This document shows positions 10,880 to 21,847 of a stretch of 64,000 nucleotides of DNA, piece after piece (position 1 is the first letter of the stretch; each line of letters opens with the position of its first letter). The stretch covers positions 7,375,501 through 7,439,500 of the forward strand of contig NC_064035.1 of NCBI RefSeq assembly GCF_932526225.1, in the 5' to 3' direction. Made by a program: the position numbers and the translations under genes. Source of the DNA: Nematostella vectensis. Its lineage: Eukaryota; Cnidaria; Anthozoa; Actiniaria; Edwardsiidae. The notes beneath the pieces are model-generated. The model was given only the letters and a program-made list of their open reading frames with translations, was not told where the DNA came from and did not search any database.

Positions 10880-13121
10880 ATGGCGGTCAAGACGTTAGGA
10901 GTTTTATGGCTTACTTCAATTTGTGTCCGTTTTCTGTGGACAATATATCCTCAAACAGGCTATATACACCCCGATGAGTTTTTTCAATCACCGGAGATCA
11001 TATCTGGAGATGTTCTTGGGGTTTACTCCTTGAGGACCTGGGAATTTAATTCATCGTTTCCTTTACGTTCCGTGGTTTTCCCATATTTGACTGCAGGCTT
11101 TCCCTTTTGGATTTTACGACACTTTACCAATGGCCGGGGAGAATTTGATTCCAGAACCCTTCTGATTTTACCCCGGTTATCCTTCTGCCTGTTTTCGCTG
11201 GCTGTGGATTTCTGTGGCTACCGAATCGCGGAAGTGTTGCACATCGACCCGTTACCCGTACTAACCCTCATTGGAACTTCATACACTTCTCTTGTTTTCC
11301 TAACAAGACCTTTTTCAAATTCCACGGAGTCAGCGTTATTTGCACTTCTATTGTGGTTCGTTATTGCTGTCATTGCATCAACATGGACAACCTCCGGACA
11401 AAATGAGGGCTCTAAAATGGCCCGTTTATTTTTTATTGGGGTAATTATCGCTTCGGGGTTCTGGAATAGACCTACCTTCGTTGGATTCGGTCTGATTCCT
11501 GTGCTTAGTCTACTTGCAGCATTGTCGCTACGACACACAGCATTGAATGCGTCCAGCTTTGTTGTTATCATATTGAAAGATATTCTGTTTATTGCGGTAG
11601 GATTTTTAGCTGCTGCCCTTATATTTGTGACCATAGATTCATTCTACTTCTCTGAAGCATATTTCCGAATTACAATCACACCTTTAAACTTTCTTAGATA
11701 CAACTTGGACTCATTAAAGGTAGAAGAGCATGGAATTCATCCACGATTTACTCACTTTTTGGTCAATTTTCCTCTGTTGTGTGGAATACTTTTTGTATTC
11801 CTTTGTGCATTTCTTGTAACTTTTGCAATGCAAAGAGATTTTGTCAAGACTTTGGAAACATTTCAGATATCAAGAGATACCATGAAAATGGTTAAATATG
11901 CGTCAGTCAAGTTCATCCTTGTTACACTGCTTCTTAGCGCTTTAGTTCCGGTTAGTCTACTTTCAGTCATTCCACATCAGGAGCCACGGTTCATCCTTCC
12001 CGTCCTTCTACCCTTAGCAATTCTCTTCTCGCATCTCATATTTGGAAAGAAAGCTTACTGGATAGCTACAGCATCTTGGATAATCTGGAACATTCTAGGT
12101 GCTGTTGTGTTTGGTGTGCTTCACCAAGGCGGTGTTACACAATGCCTTGTGTATCTACAGCAGCAAATGCATGCAAAAGATGGAACTTACCATATTATCT
12201 TCTCAAATACGTACATGCCCCCACGACATTTACTGGCCTGGTCCAGTCATGATAACAGTAATCAGCAAGTATTGTCACGAAAACCAGGACTGAATGTCTA
12301 TGATCTTGCAGGACAACCTATTACAGAAATTAATGCAAAACTTACAGGAATTCTAAAGGTTGAAAACAAGGAGAATGCAAAAAGAATGACGGTTAGTTTC
12401 CAAATGGCCCAATTCATACATCACACTTCTGCCATGCAGAATCTAATTGATTGGATTGCGCAAATGAACTTGTCTGAATCAGTCAAGCTAATCAGTGCTG
12501 CACCAGTTGTGATGCATGGCAAAAGCATGACACCGATTCAAACGCTTTGCTTTTGATGTACCGAATGAAACACTATATTTATTTTAATTTTGTCCGCACA
12601 GCAAAAGAATGCTCTTCGTGTGGCATCTTTCTTTTCCCATAATATTTTACTGTACTTTTGCAGCCCGAAAGGAGGTTTTATTTTTAAAAACCCTAAACAC
12701 TCACCCTAGATCCACTACTCAAACCAAGTACAGTAATGATAATGGACACTGTTCTGAGGAAGTCTTCATCAGCTAACAGACTGATTCTGTAATTCTTAGA
12801 ATATCTTCATTTAAGTAAGAATTTGCATTGTCTTTGCAGATCTTGCTGGTTGCGCCCTCAAAGATTCAATTCCATCACAAGGACTTCACCTTGATCAAAC
12901 AGTTTTATCCTCACCTCTCAATGGAACACCCACCCAATGTGATGGCGGCCTTTGTCCAAGAGAACCTTGAACGTTGTCATCATGGCTCAACCTTAAAATC
13001 ACATCTTGGACAAAAAGTTGATCAACCCTATTGTGTTAATAAGAGAGAAACACTGTCAAACTGGTTCAAGCAAGAGTTTGCACTTAATCTGTACAAATAC
13101 ACATCAGAATTTTTGCTATGA
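10880..13121 (+). CDS. PIGZ: GPI mannosyltransferase 4 (PIG-Z/SMP3-like)
   Basis: An ER multipass GT22-family mannosyltransferase that adds a fourth mannose to the GPI-anchor core from dolichol-phosphate-mannose. Exon 1 is 10880-12391 (504 codons) and exon 2 is 12840-13121. The junction uses donor ACG|GTTAGT and acceptor TTTGCAG|ATC in phase 0, giving about 597 residues, close to the vertebrate length. The N-terminus carries the family motif YIHPDEFFQSPEI, followed by WEFNSSFPLRSVVFPYL and many hydrophobic segments. Exon 2 supplies the C-terminal FYPHLSMEHPP block. If the intron is retained, exon 1 reads on to a stop at 12556, giving 558 residues without that block. The start has good context (AAGATGG). 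VPS41 lies divergently upstream. Confidence 0.92.
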
Positions 13122-13231
13122 AATCATTGTTTTCCCATCTTTAAAATCACACTTGTTTAAAAGGTTTTCTCCTCTAAAGAATCATGTTAATTTTTTTGAT
13201 ATTGTCCTGCAGCTCTGCAGAAAAGTGGTGA

Positions 13232-13237
13232 AATAAA
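13232..13237 (+). terminator. PIGZ polyadenylation signal
   Basis: AATAAA about 110 nt after the exon 2 stop codon. Confidence 0.6.
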
Positions 13238-13346
13238 CATTTGATTGCTTGATTAAATAATAAGAGTAACAGCATTTTGGGGGAAAATGGTATTATTATC
13301 TGATTGGTGAAGAGCTTTACAAGACATCAATTCAAGGGAGCACAGC

Positions 13347-13745
13347 AAAATGTGTTTCATTTACTACAAAAGTAAGCCATGTGCGTTTGTTTTGTAAGGG
13401 AAATATCAGTTGCGCTGTTGGGGGTGTTGGGCTCGCATTATGAAATGGATTATGTTTGTCAATAGGGTCTTTGTTCATTTCATCGGTTACAGAATGCCGA
13501 AGATATCAGATACGTGTAGTGTAGGCACTAAGTGCCGACGAAGGATGCATGAAGTGCATCACAAGCCTTGTAACTCTCTACCCTCGAAAAGGATTTGGGT
13601 ATAATACAAACAAAGACCCTGTTGTCAAACATAATCCACTTCATAATCCGAGCAACACACCCCAAACAGCGCAACTGATATCTCCACTTACAAAACAAAC
13701 ACACATCGTTGCATAACATTTATTTCTTAGTAAATGAAACACATT
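13347..13745. mobile_element. Foldback MITE
   Basis: Long imperfect inverted repeat. The left arm (ATGTGTTTCATTTACTA ... TCAGTTGCGCTGTT ... GGATTATGTTTG) returns inverted on the right, ending TAGTAAATGAAACACAT. Arms are roughly 120-140 bp around an unrelated centre. It is non-coding, and the small open frames in it are mirror images of each other. Confidence 0.7.
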
Positions 13746-13746
13746 C

Positions 13747-13909
13747 CAGCGGCGTAGCCAGGATTTTTAACAGGAGGGGGCCCAAAAGGTCATTTCAAGG
13801 CATTTTCTGCTGTATTTAAGATGATGTCTCATACATTTACTGTATTTTTGGCTGCTAGAAGGGGGGGGGGGGCCGGGCCCCTTGGGCCACCCCTCTGGCT
13901 ACGCCCCTG
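13747..13909. mobile_element. GTAGCCAG-family MITE, copy 1
   Basis: A 163-bp element with 15-bp terminal repeats (CAGCGGCGTAGCCAG at the left, the complement of CAGGGGCGTAGCCAG at the right), flanked by a perfect 5-bp duplication CATTC (13742-13746 and 13910-13914). It contains a 12-G run near the right end. Related copies lie at 43829-43973 and 63144-63475. Confidence 0.85.
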
Positions 13910-13914
13910 CATTC

Positions 13915-14916
13915 TGCCATGCTCCCTTGATCAATTATGATAATCAGGACATGGTACTGTATACCCGATACTCTACCTGTCTACTTGCCTTTCAAACTAC
14001 TGTAACTGGAGTGAGTGGCCTAAGGCAAATGTTGCACTAACATCAAACTGTAAGCTCCTTCTTTGTATTTTCTCCTTGAGGAGTTGAATGCATGCAGTAG
14101 AAAGACTTCTTTTACAAGTTTACAAGAGTATTCCTTTGTTATTTCAGTACTCAAATTTCCCAATGGAGCTCATATTATTTGTTGATGCAAACACTACATA
14201 TAAAATTTAAGTACTGCAGTAACAGCCAGAATTCACTGAGGGAGGGCTAAGACACAAAACAAGATTTTTTTTGGAGGGGGGGGGTATTGGAAGTATGAAA
14301 TAGAAACTGTTACTTGGAAATAATTGACTGACAGCATCTTTTGACATCAAAGTTAAAAAGACACACCTTACGAATTTGGGATGCACTTTTATAAGGAACA
14401 TAATCTTGGGTGAATCTCTGATTTTTAGGTTTTCCTGACTCAAAATCTACCCTTCCCCTCATGGTATTTAATGAACACTCCTAAAGACCACATTGACAGT
14501 CTCATTTTGTACTGTAGTAGAGTGTTTTTTTTTATTCAAACCTGTACACAAGTACTGTAACCCAGTGTTTTACAGAAAAAAGTAAAAACAGCTGCATCAA
14601 AATACATTACACTGTACACTGTCGCTGCCTTTATACCAAATACCTTATTACTGTTTACTGTAACTTGTCTAACAATTTTCTATACCTCAACTTATCAAAA
14701 ATAAGTCCATCAATCTGTTGATGCTTGTATTTTCTATAGGAAAGAAAATTTTAAAAAAGTTATCAAATCTCAACGCAACATTTTCCTTATTATTAATATA
14801 TTGCTTGGGCATACAGTACAGTATCTTGTAATACTTCTGTGCATGCAGCTTGACTTGCTGTTGAACCAGCAGAACCAGGAAGTGCCGCGGAAAATACCCT
14901 CATGAGAAATACTTAC
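13915..14916. other. TMX1 downstream region, last exon not located
   Basis: AT-rich sequence. TMX1 exon 6 ends in a good donor (GTAAGTATT), so a short final coding exon should lie here or be skipped, but I could not identify one with confidence. Confidence 0.4.
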
Positions 14917-17092
14917 CCTCTTCCTAACTGGGCCACTGTCTTCCTTGTTGTCTTCCTCCTTTTTACTTTCCTCCCCTTCTGCTGCCTTCTCCACAGTTGG
15001 TTTTCTTTTCTTTTCTTGGTGATCAGCTTGACCTCCAAATAAATACTCCGATACACAAACAAGAACCTGGAATTTTTAAAAAAACTTCACCAAACTACAG
15101 ATGATCATGGATACAGCGTATGTCCTGTAAAAACCAATCTGCACCTACCATAGAAAAACCTTTTGTTTGAATAACTAATTAAAATAAACGGAAAACATTT
15201 TTCTTTGTTATGTACAGTACACCATGAAACTGTCTTGAGCAAAATGTTTTAAATATTTTCCACATTCTTATCTCTAGTACATGGGGTGTAAAAAATCAAA
15301 GTTAATTATGCTTGACTTACCAGGCCTAAACAAAGCCCTAATCCTACTGTGCACACTCCAAATATGGCATATGATACGTAGGAAGGCAGGCCATAAGTTA
15401 TTGTCAGTGCATCATGGGCTTTCTGTGATAATGGCAAGGTATAAAGATTAGCAGGAATGATAGAAAGGGAATGAGAAGCCATACATACCATAAGAAGCAT
15501 GGACATCTTGAACAAAATGCCAAGGGCACTCATTCTAAAATGCAAACACTTTCATGAGTATTCTCTTTCAAATGTGTCTTTATATATTATGTCAGTATTC
15601 TCATAAAATTCTAAGTTCATACTACTGAATTCTCAACATGCTTTTCTGCAATTATCTTCTTATCTCTTACTCTGCCCATCTGTCTGCCCATCAGTCTGTA
15701 TATAATGAGTATTACTGCCAACTTACAAATATGACCCAGGTGATTTCCACCATGGAATGGGGTCCACTTGATGCCATTTTTCGTCAATAATGAAGGATTC
15801 AAAACCGTCTAGCGATCGTGATCCTTCAAACTTGCAAAACCGACCATCCTTTACACTGAAAAAAGGGAAAAAATTGTAAGAAAAAGAGATTGACAAAAAA
15901 AGACTGTGACACAAAATTCTGATCACAAGGGCTTGAAATGAAGGAAAAAGCGAAATTGTGAAGAAACTAGTTTTAGTTTCCTTTGGACCTTCATTATGCT
16001 ATGAAAATCAGCGTTTGTTTGGGAGAATTCAAGAGCAGATCAGTGGAGTGCATAGGACCACAACTCCTAGCATCCACCATTTTTGCCATAGCCCTAAACT
16101 TCGGCCTCTGTATACCTACAGAGAAGCACAACTGATATCCCTGGGAATAAAAGACCACCCTTCCCCCTAAGCTTTTCACTGTTTGTAATGTTTTCTTCGG
16201 GCCGGGTACTGTTACTATGTACAGGGTCTCTAGTACCGTCCCTCAGCACACTAGGAAACTTGCTATGAAGGAATTTATGCTATGAATTTATCAAACTGTA
16301 ATTGGTCAATGTTGTTTGGCATGGCCTGCTTTGTGCTCATTGTGAATACATACTGGTAAATAGTTGGTAATGATGAGACCATAAATCTTCCACTAAGAGC
16401 TGGAAAAGGGAAAGAAAGGTTAGATATAACAAAAAGTTAAACTAGATGAAGTTATACTTTATTGCAACTAATGTCTCCTCATGCTGTTGGATGCATGTTT
16501 TTCTGTGTGGAGCTACTGGTTGCATGCTACTGGTGATTCACCCAATAGTTATGTGTACACAATAACACAAGAGTGCAACCGAACTAGGAGAAAAGTAAGA
16601 AACAGTAAAAAATTACATAATTCCTTGAACAAGATTCAATAAGTAGTTAATATGTAAATATCTGATACATGCAAGTCAACAAGCGCCAAATGAATGACAA
16701 GTTCTTCTGGTGATAAACATGTCTTTTTTTGCTAGGGCTTTAAGACCATCCCTAGATCCTAAAGGTTGGTTCACAAAATAACAAAAGTGCAACTGCAACA
16801 CAAGTGAGTATCAGTTAAACACAAGCACAAGAAGAACAAACAGTTCTTTTGAGCTTGCAGTTCCAGTGAGAATAGGAAAATAACATGCATTGTGTTTACA
16901 TCCTATTGAGAACCAACCCTAAGAAATAGATGTACCTGATTGCTGGGTTACATCCACTTCAGCAACATTAATCCCTAACTGCTGGGACTTGACAGCAAAT
17001 GCTGACCATATTGGTGCCACATGTTGGCAGGCTGGGCACCATGGAGCATAGCTATAGTTGGAAAACATCCAAGTTTGGTGACTCAACACAAT

Positions 17093-17127
<35 letters not shown>

Positions 17128-17558
17128 AACTTTAAATCAGGCTCAGTGGCTCAAAAAGCTGAAATTGCCAAAAAATATCCCCTGGGGGAAGGGTACAAGT
17201 ATGACAAGCGTTATTTATTTTTTTCTTGGAGGGATGGAATCTCTCACTATATTTGGGGGAGTTAAAAGCTTTTGCCGTCTTGGGGGAAGGGGGGGGAAAG
17301 AAGGAAATAATAAAAGGGGATTATGGGCCATAAATGGATTTCTATTCACAAATTGAAGATAATCTTACTACTGATAGAACAACTGCACATTCTTCTAACT
17401 TACAATTTTATCATCCATTCGCCTTCAAGTACCTCGTCCCAATTCGCATCAGTTAATTCTTTAACCTTTCCTTCAGTACTTGAGGACAGAGTCGAACAGA
17501 TCAGGCTCAAAATAACCGCTAAGCTGTAAAACTGAATCAAACTAAAATCGCCCGCCAT
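14917..17558 (-). CDS. TMX1: Thioredoxin-related transmembrane protein 1
   Basis: An ER type I membrane thioredoxin of the PDI family. Exons (minus): 17404-17558, 16936-17051, 16354-16399, 15727-15855, 15321-15534, 14917-15066, all phase-compatible, giving 270 codons before a last exon that I did not find. The N-terminus (MAGDFSLIQFYSLAVIL) is a signal peptide. The thioredoxin domain follows, with EWMIKFYAPWCPACQHV carrying the CPAC active site typical of TMX1 rather than the CGHC of PDI, then LPTIYH with the cis-proline. Exon 5 holds a transmembrane segment (YAIFGVCTVGLGLCLGL) and exon 6 an acidic and basic cytosolic tail. Its start lies 85 bp from that of the plus-strand gene at 17644. Confidence 0.93.
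17092..17127. repeat. (AAC)n microsatellite
   Basis: About twelve AAC triplets in TMX1 intron 1. Confidence 0.95.
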
Positions 17559-17643
17559 TTTATAATTTTGGAGTTGTGTTGTGTGACAGCTCAGCGGTTT
17601 CACTAGGAGAGCACGCGCTCTTTGAATACCAAACCATAACAAA
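17559..17643. promoter_or_regulatory. Shared promoter of TMX1 and the 17.6-kb gene
   Basis: Only 85 bp lie between opposed ATGs, both in GGCGG-containing contexts. No TATA box is evident. The region must hold both transcription starts or the genes have overlapping 5' ends. Confidence 0.55.
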
Positions 17644-18915
17644 ATGGCGGCATGTACTGCCCGGTTTGCTCTCCGCACTTCTTGTCGCCTCACCTCTCGA
17701 TCGGTGGGTATTCAAGCAACATCCAGGCAGCTTGTTTATTCAATTTGGTCTTAGTATATCTCTGTTTAATTTGCAGATGATTTCATCAAGTTCCAAGTGT
17801 TTGACAGAGACCAGAGTTGCAGCGATGGCGAGGAAACATCCACGAGTTACATCGGCATCACACTTACCAAGTAACAGTATGCACACGACGTGAGTACTAC
17901 ACACATTACTACACATTCTGTGTAGTAATTGAAACCTGGAATAAAGACAGCTTGTACATAGGTGGGGTGACATGTACTTGTTGCAATAATTTGTAGTGGT
18001 TGATCGGATTATGCACCAGTCAATTGAAACCACGGCACACCAACCCCCGGGAAATTAACATTCATGTGGTGTTAAATGCTCGTTACTTTCCCGGCTACCG
18101 GGGCCTGTGACGCTGTTAAAACCCCAATAGCACCAGTGTTTTCCGAGAACATCCCACTTTCGAAAGCCATACTTTTCGTTGAGCTGCCATGTTCAGTTAC
18201 CTGAACTTCGGCGGGAAAAAGCGGGTGCGTGGTACACCCACCTCCGGGCCCTTTTTATTTTCAGCAAAGGCTATCACCCAATTTAAAAATCAACAGACAT
18301 CAATAGTAAGTTAGCTTTAGTCAATACTATCAGAGATTTAGATTTGCAAGCAAGTATCTAAGTTAAAAGATTATATTTGAATATGCTGGGGAAAAACGGG
18401 TGAAGCCCAATTACTGCCCCCTTTCCAGCCTGCCTAGGGCTTATAAAAAATCCCCCGACCTCTGGTGGATCACAGGTTTGATGACTGCATTACCTCCCTG
18501 GTATGTCCAGGGGCCGGGCTGTCAAGTGACTGATGCATTACATACAGTAAATTTGGTCGATTCCTTTTGAACATTTTTTTCCATTATATATTTTTTATTA
18601 AATAAGGGTATTCAGGTATTTTGTTTAATTTAGTAGGGGTCCTTTTTGTAAAGTTTCCATGTGTGCCGCAACAATTACTGGAGTGAACCTTCAATTTCTC
18701 ATATATAATTTTTTTTTTTTGCATATTTCAGAATATTACAAACATCTCAGACCCAGTATCAGCATCCACCTCTTGCATTTGTATCAAGTAGTCTTCTGCT
18801 ACTGCACTCTCCAGGGTCTGTCAGCCTAGAGGAGGCTTTAAGTGAAGGAGAAGAGGAAGCCACGAATGGACGAAAGCGCATAAAGCCACATGAATGTCAG
18901 ACAGATGATCCATAG
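17644..18915 (+). CDS. Small three-exon protein, function unknown
   Basis: Predicted exons 17644-17703, 17777-17889 and 18732-18915 join in consistent phase (donors TCG|GTGGGT and AC|GTGAGT; acceptors TTTGCAG and TTTCAG) to encode 118 residues. The N-terminus (MAACTARFALRTSCRLTSRS) is rich in Arg, Ser and Ala and has no acidic residues, like a mitochondrial targeting peptide. The middle contains ARKHPRVTSASHLPSNS. The C-terminus turns acidic (EEALSEGEEEATNGRKR). I do not recognise the family. Support comes from phase agreement, splice signals and the divergent arrangement with TMX1, not from homology. Alternative exon choices are possible. Confidence 0.5.
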
Positions 18916-19025
18916 CACTCAATAAGCCCACAGGTTTATTATACTGTATGTGTTGTAATACTAGACAATCAAACATTACTGACAAACATTACTCATATTA
19001 AAGCCTGCCTAATAAGCATTTCCGA

Positions 19026-19261
19026 TTAAAGCCACATTGTCACCAGTTTACTTCCAATCAATTACATAACAGTCTCTGATGATTTTTAACAGAAAAGAGA
19101 AAAATATTTTAAAATTGTAAAAGTAATTTGTCTATTGAAAGTTTCTTTGAGTATGTGACTGATAATTTTCGCAGATTCTTATAGTGCCTCTTGTCGGTTG
19201 AGGTTCCCGTCGGTCCTCCAAACGGCCCTGCAGAGGTAAACTGGTGGCAATGGCGCTTTAA
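19026..19261. mobile_element. TTAA-flanked MITE, copy 2
   Basis: A 236-bp element between TTAA sites with the same ends as 5173-5426 (AGCCACATTGTCACCAGTTT at the left, the mirror of AGCGCCATTGCCACCAGTTT at the right). It is also similar internally (TTGAAAGTTTCTTTGAG, CGGTTGAGGTTCCCGT). Confidence 0.8.
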
Positions 19262-19589
19262 GTGCCTTCCCTAAATAAGGCACTTATTCATGTCAAACTT
19301 TATGGACTTAAATAACAAGTGGGACTGATATTGAGATTGAGTAAAGTATGTCAAGTGATAACATATGTACTCTACTACACACTTCGGTTCCCTGTGCTAA
19401 TTTGAGCAATATAATTTTGTAACATGCTAAATGCTAAAAAATGATTTTGAATATTTCAATAAATGTGTAAAAATCTATGGGAAGAAATATTGGATATGAA
19501 TACCCCATATGGATCTGAATTTTTCGATCTATAGATATTCTAATGACAAGTAGGGATCAAAACTTTGTCATAGGGGAAATAGGTGAGGG

Positions 19590-20625
19590 GGTATCCGGTG
19601 ACTCTGCCCCACACAATATCCCGGTATCCAGTCACTTCGTCCACAAACCGTGTCGTCCACAACCAACTCGTCCACAAATTGAGTCAACTCGTCCACAAAA
19701 ATAGAGTCAACTCGTCCACACATAGTTTTAAAAAAAAATGTAGCCTCGTAGCATAAATGTTTCATATAAAAACGTCTAACTGTGAAAAGGAGAGTCTTTT
19801 AGAACTTCATATGCACAGTTATTAATCCCCGGAATACGTAGATTAAGAATTGTTTAGTTATTTTTGTGCGATTTCAGTAACGCACCCAATTGCGTAAATT
19901 TTAATTAGCTAGAATAATTCAAGTAAAAATGGGGAACATTTAGGCAAAACAATTTAGAAATCTTAAGGCAAATATTTGTTTATTGACCTAACACATGTAT
20001 GAAATATCGTTTTAATGCAATGTTTTATGTCGAATTGGCGTTCCGAATAACTGTGCATATGAAGTTCTAAAAAGACTCTCTTTTTCACAGTTAGACGTTT
20101 TTATATAAAACACTTAGGCTACATTTTTGTGAAAACTATGTGTGGACGAATTGACTCTACTTTTGTGGACGAGTTGACTCTACTTGTGGACGAGTTGACT
20201 CTACTTGTGGACGAGTTGACTCAATTTGTGGACGAGTTGGTTGTGGACGACACAGTTTGTGGACGAAGTGACTCTACATTTGTGGACGAGTTGACTCTAC
20301 TTGTGGACGAGTTGGTTGTGGACGACACAGTTTGTGGACGAAGTGACTCTACTTTTGTGGACGAGTTGGTTGTGGACGACACAGTTTGTGGACGAAGTGA
20401 CTCTACTTTTGTGGACGAGTTGACTCTACTTGTGGACGAATTGACTCTACTTGTGGACGAGTTGACTCAATTTGTGGACGAGTTTGTTGTGGACGACACA
20501 GTTTGTGGACGAAGTGACTCTACTTTTGTGGACGAGTTGACTCTACTTGTGGACGAGTTGACTCAACTTGTGGACGAGTTGACTCAATTTGTGGACGAAG
20601 TGACGCCCGGTAACTCCGCCCCGCA
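19590..20625. mobile_element. Foldback element with one tandemly expanded arm
   Basis: The left arm (about 19590-19830) and right arm (about 20040-20625) are inverted copies: AACTTCATATGCACAGTTATT and GACTCTCTTTTTCACAGTT appear in mirrored order, followed outward by the GTGGACGAGTTGACTC motif. The left arm has only a few of these motifs, while the right arm has more than twenty in tandem (units of 21-24 bp). Outer ends share CCGGTGACTCTGCCCC and CCGGTAACTCCGCCCC. No transposase is seen. Because units are multiples of three without stops, a spurious 218-codon open frame runs through the right arm. Confidence 0.75.
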
Positions 20626-20705
20626 TCCAATTCGTAATTCTAAAATCCGATTCTTCGGCAAGTGCTTGTATTTGGTGACGGTGAAGAAAAAGACTTGTTT
20701 ACACG

Positions 20706-21847
20706 TCAAAGCGATGTCTCTACAGATTGCCTTTCTTTCGACGATTTTACAGATACAGAGCCTGAACGCCTGGGTTTCATTGTGATAAACTGAATAGATT
20801 CCAGAGCCATTTCTCGGAATTGCCTTCCTCCGTAGAGAGTCACAACTGGCGTCATAGCACAGTTCAGCATCACCAAGGTCCCCTGGGTTCGACGAAGGCA
20901 GTAATCGGTGTACGCGCTGTAATTCGGTTGAACAATCATATTTGTCACTACCCCGTAAATGATGTAGAATAGGTACGGTACAGCAAATGTAAGGAGGATA
21001 TTCACGCAAACTTTAGTCTCTTTGATTCGCCAAGCTTGAGATTTGTGTAGATATACTCCTTTTCCGTTTTCAACCTTTTTTTCCCGGTCCCTTAGATATT
21101 TGAGTATTTTCGTGGATGTAAACAGGATAACATTGCAAGGAATAACAAAAATAATAACAGTAAAGCTAGTTGATAGGCATTTCTTGAGAAGTGTATCCGT
21201 GACAGACTTGCAGGAAATGGTGTATTCAGTTGGACTTATGGACGCCGGGATGGCATCTAATGTCATAACCTGTAGTGAACCCACCAGACCGCCTCCCAGC
21301 CAGGTCCCCAAGACGTATATCTTCATCGTGGATTCAGACGGAATGGAGAAAGGGTGGTATATCGCACAGTACCTTTCTATGGCGAGCAGCAACAGGTTAA
21401 GCACCGTTATACTGCCCATAGCGTGGATAGGGAGTCGAGTGGCACGGCAGCTCCATGTTGTTGAATACATGTCCGCGAAGAGTTGGGCCGAGTTCACTGG
21501 CACCACGATCAAAGCTGTGAGAAGGTTTGTGATTGCAAGATTCTTGCTGATTTGGATAGGAGAACTTCCTCGAGACATCAGAGATGTTGTTGACTTAGTT
21601 TTCGTCGCCTAAGCCGAGCAGAAATTCGATTGATGGCGAGTATCAAGAGAAAATTTGAAGTTGCGCCAACCATAGAGATGAGAAGAAGACAACATAAAAT
21701 TGCGATTGAGATTTCCTGACCCACAGGAGTAAATCGGTACCTGCTGTTGTTGACATTAGTGTCGACCTCCGTTTTTTCAAATACTGATACAGTTTTGCTG
21801 GCGTTGAATAAGTCCATCGCCATTGCTAGTATTGAAAAGTGTTTCAA
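20706..21847 (-). pseudogene. Intronless class A GPCR with a frame break in intracellular loop 1
   Basis: Two abutting frames together make a full seven-helix receptor. The first (21578-21847) has N-glycosylation sites (NASKT, NNSRY) and TM1. The second (20706-21578) starts in loop 1 and has TM2 (NLAITNLLTALIVVP), TM3 ending IERYCAIYHP (the E/DRY box), a Cys before TM3, TM6 and TM7 ending MTPVVTLYG in place of NPxxY, and a Ser-rich tail. TM2 has Asn where Asp is usual. The frames overlap by one base at TGATG (21576-21580). This is either a 1-nt indel (pseudogene or assembly error) or termination-reinitiation. The ligand is unknown, and the closest subfamily was not determined. Confidence 0.75.

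Noticed and set aside
20129-20785. Open frame of 218 codons with repeated VDELT
   Set aside because: It is the translation of the tandem arm of a foldback element with units in multiples of three. No start context or domain supports a protein.
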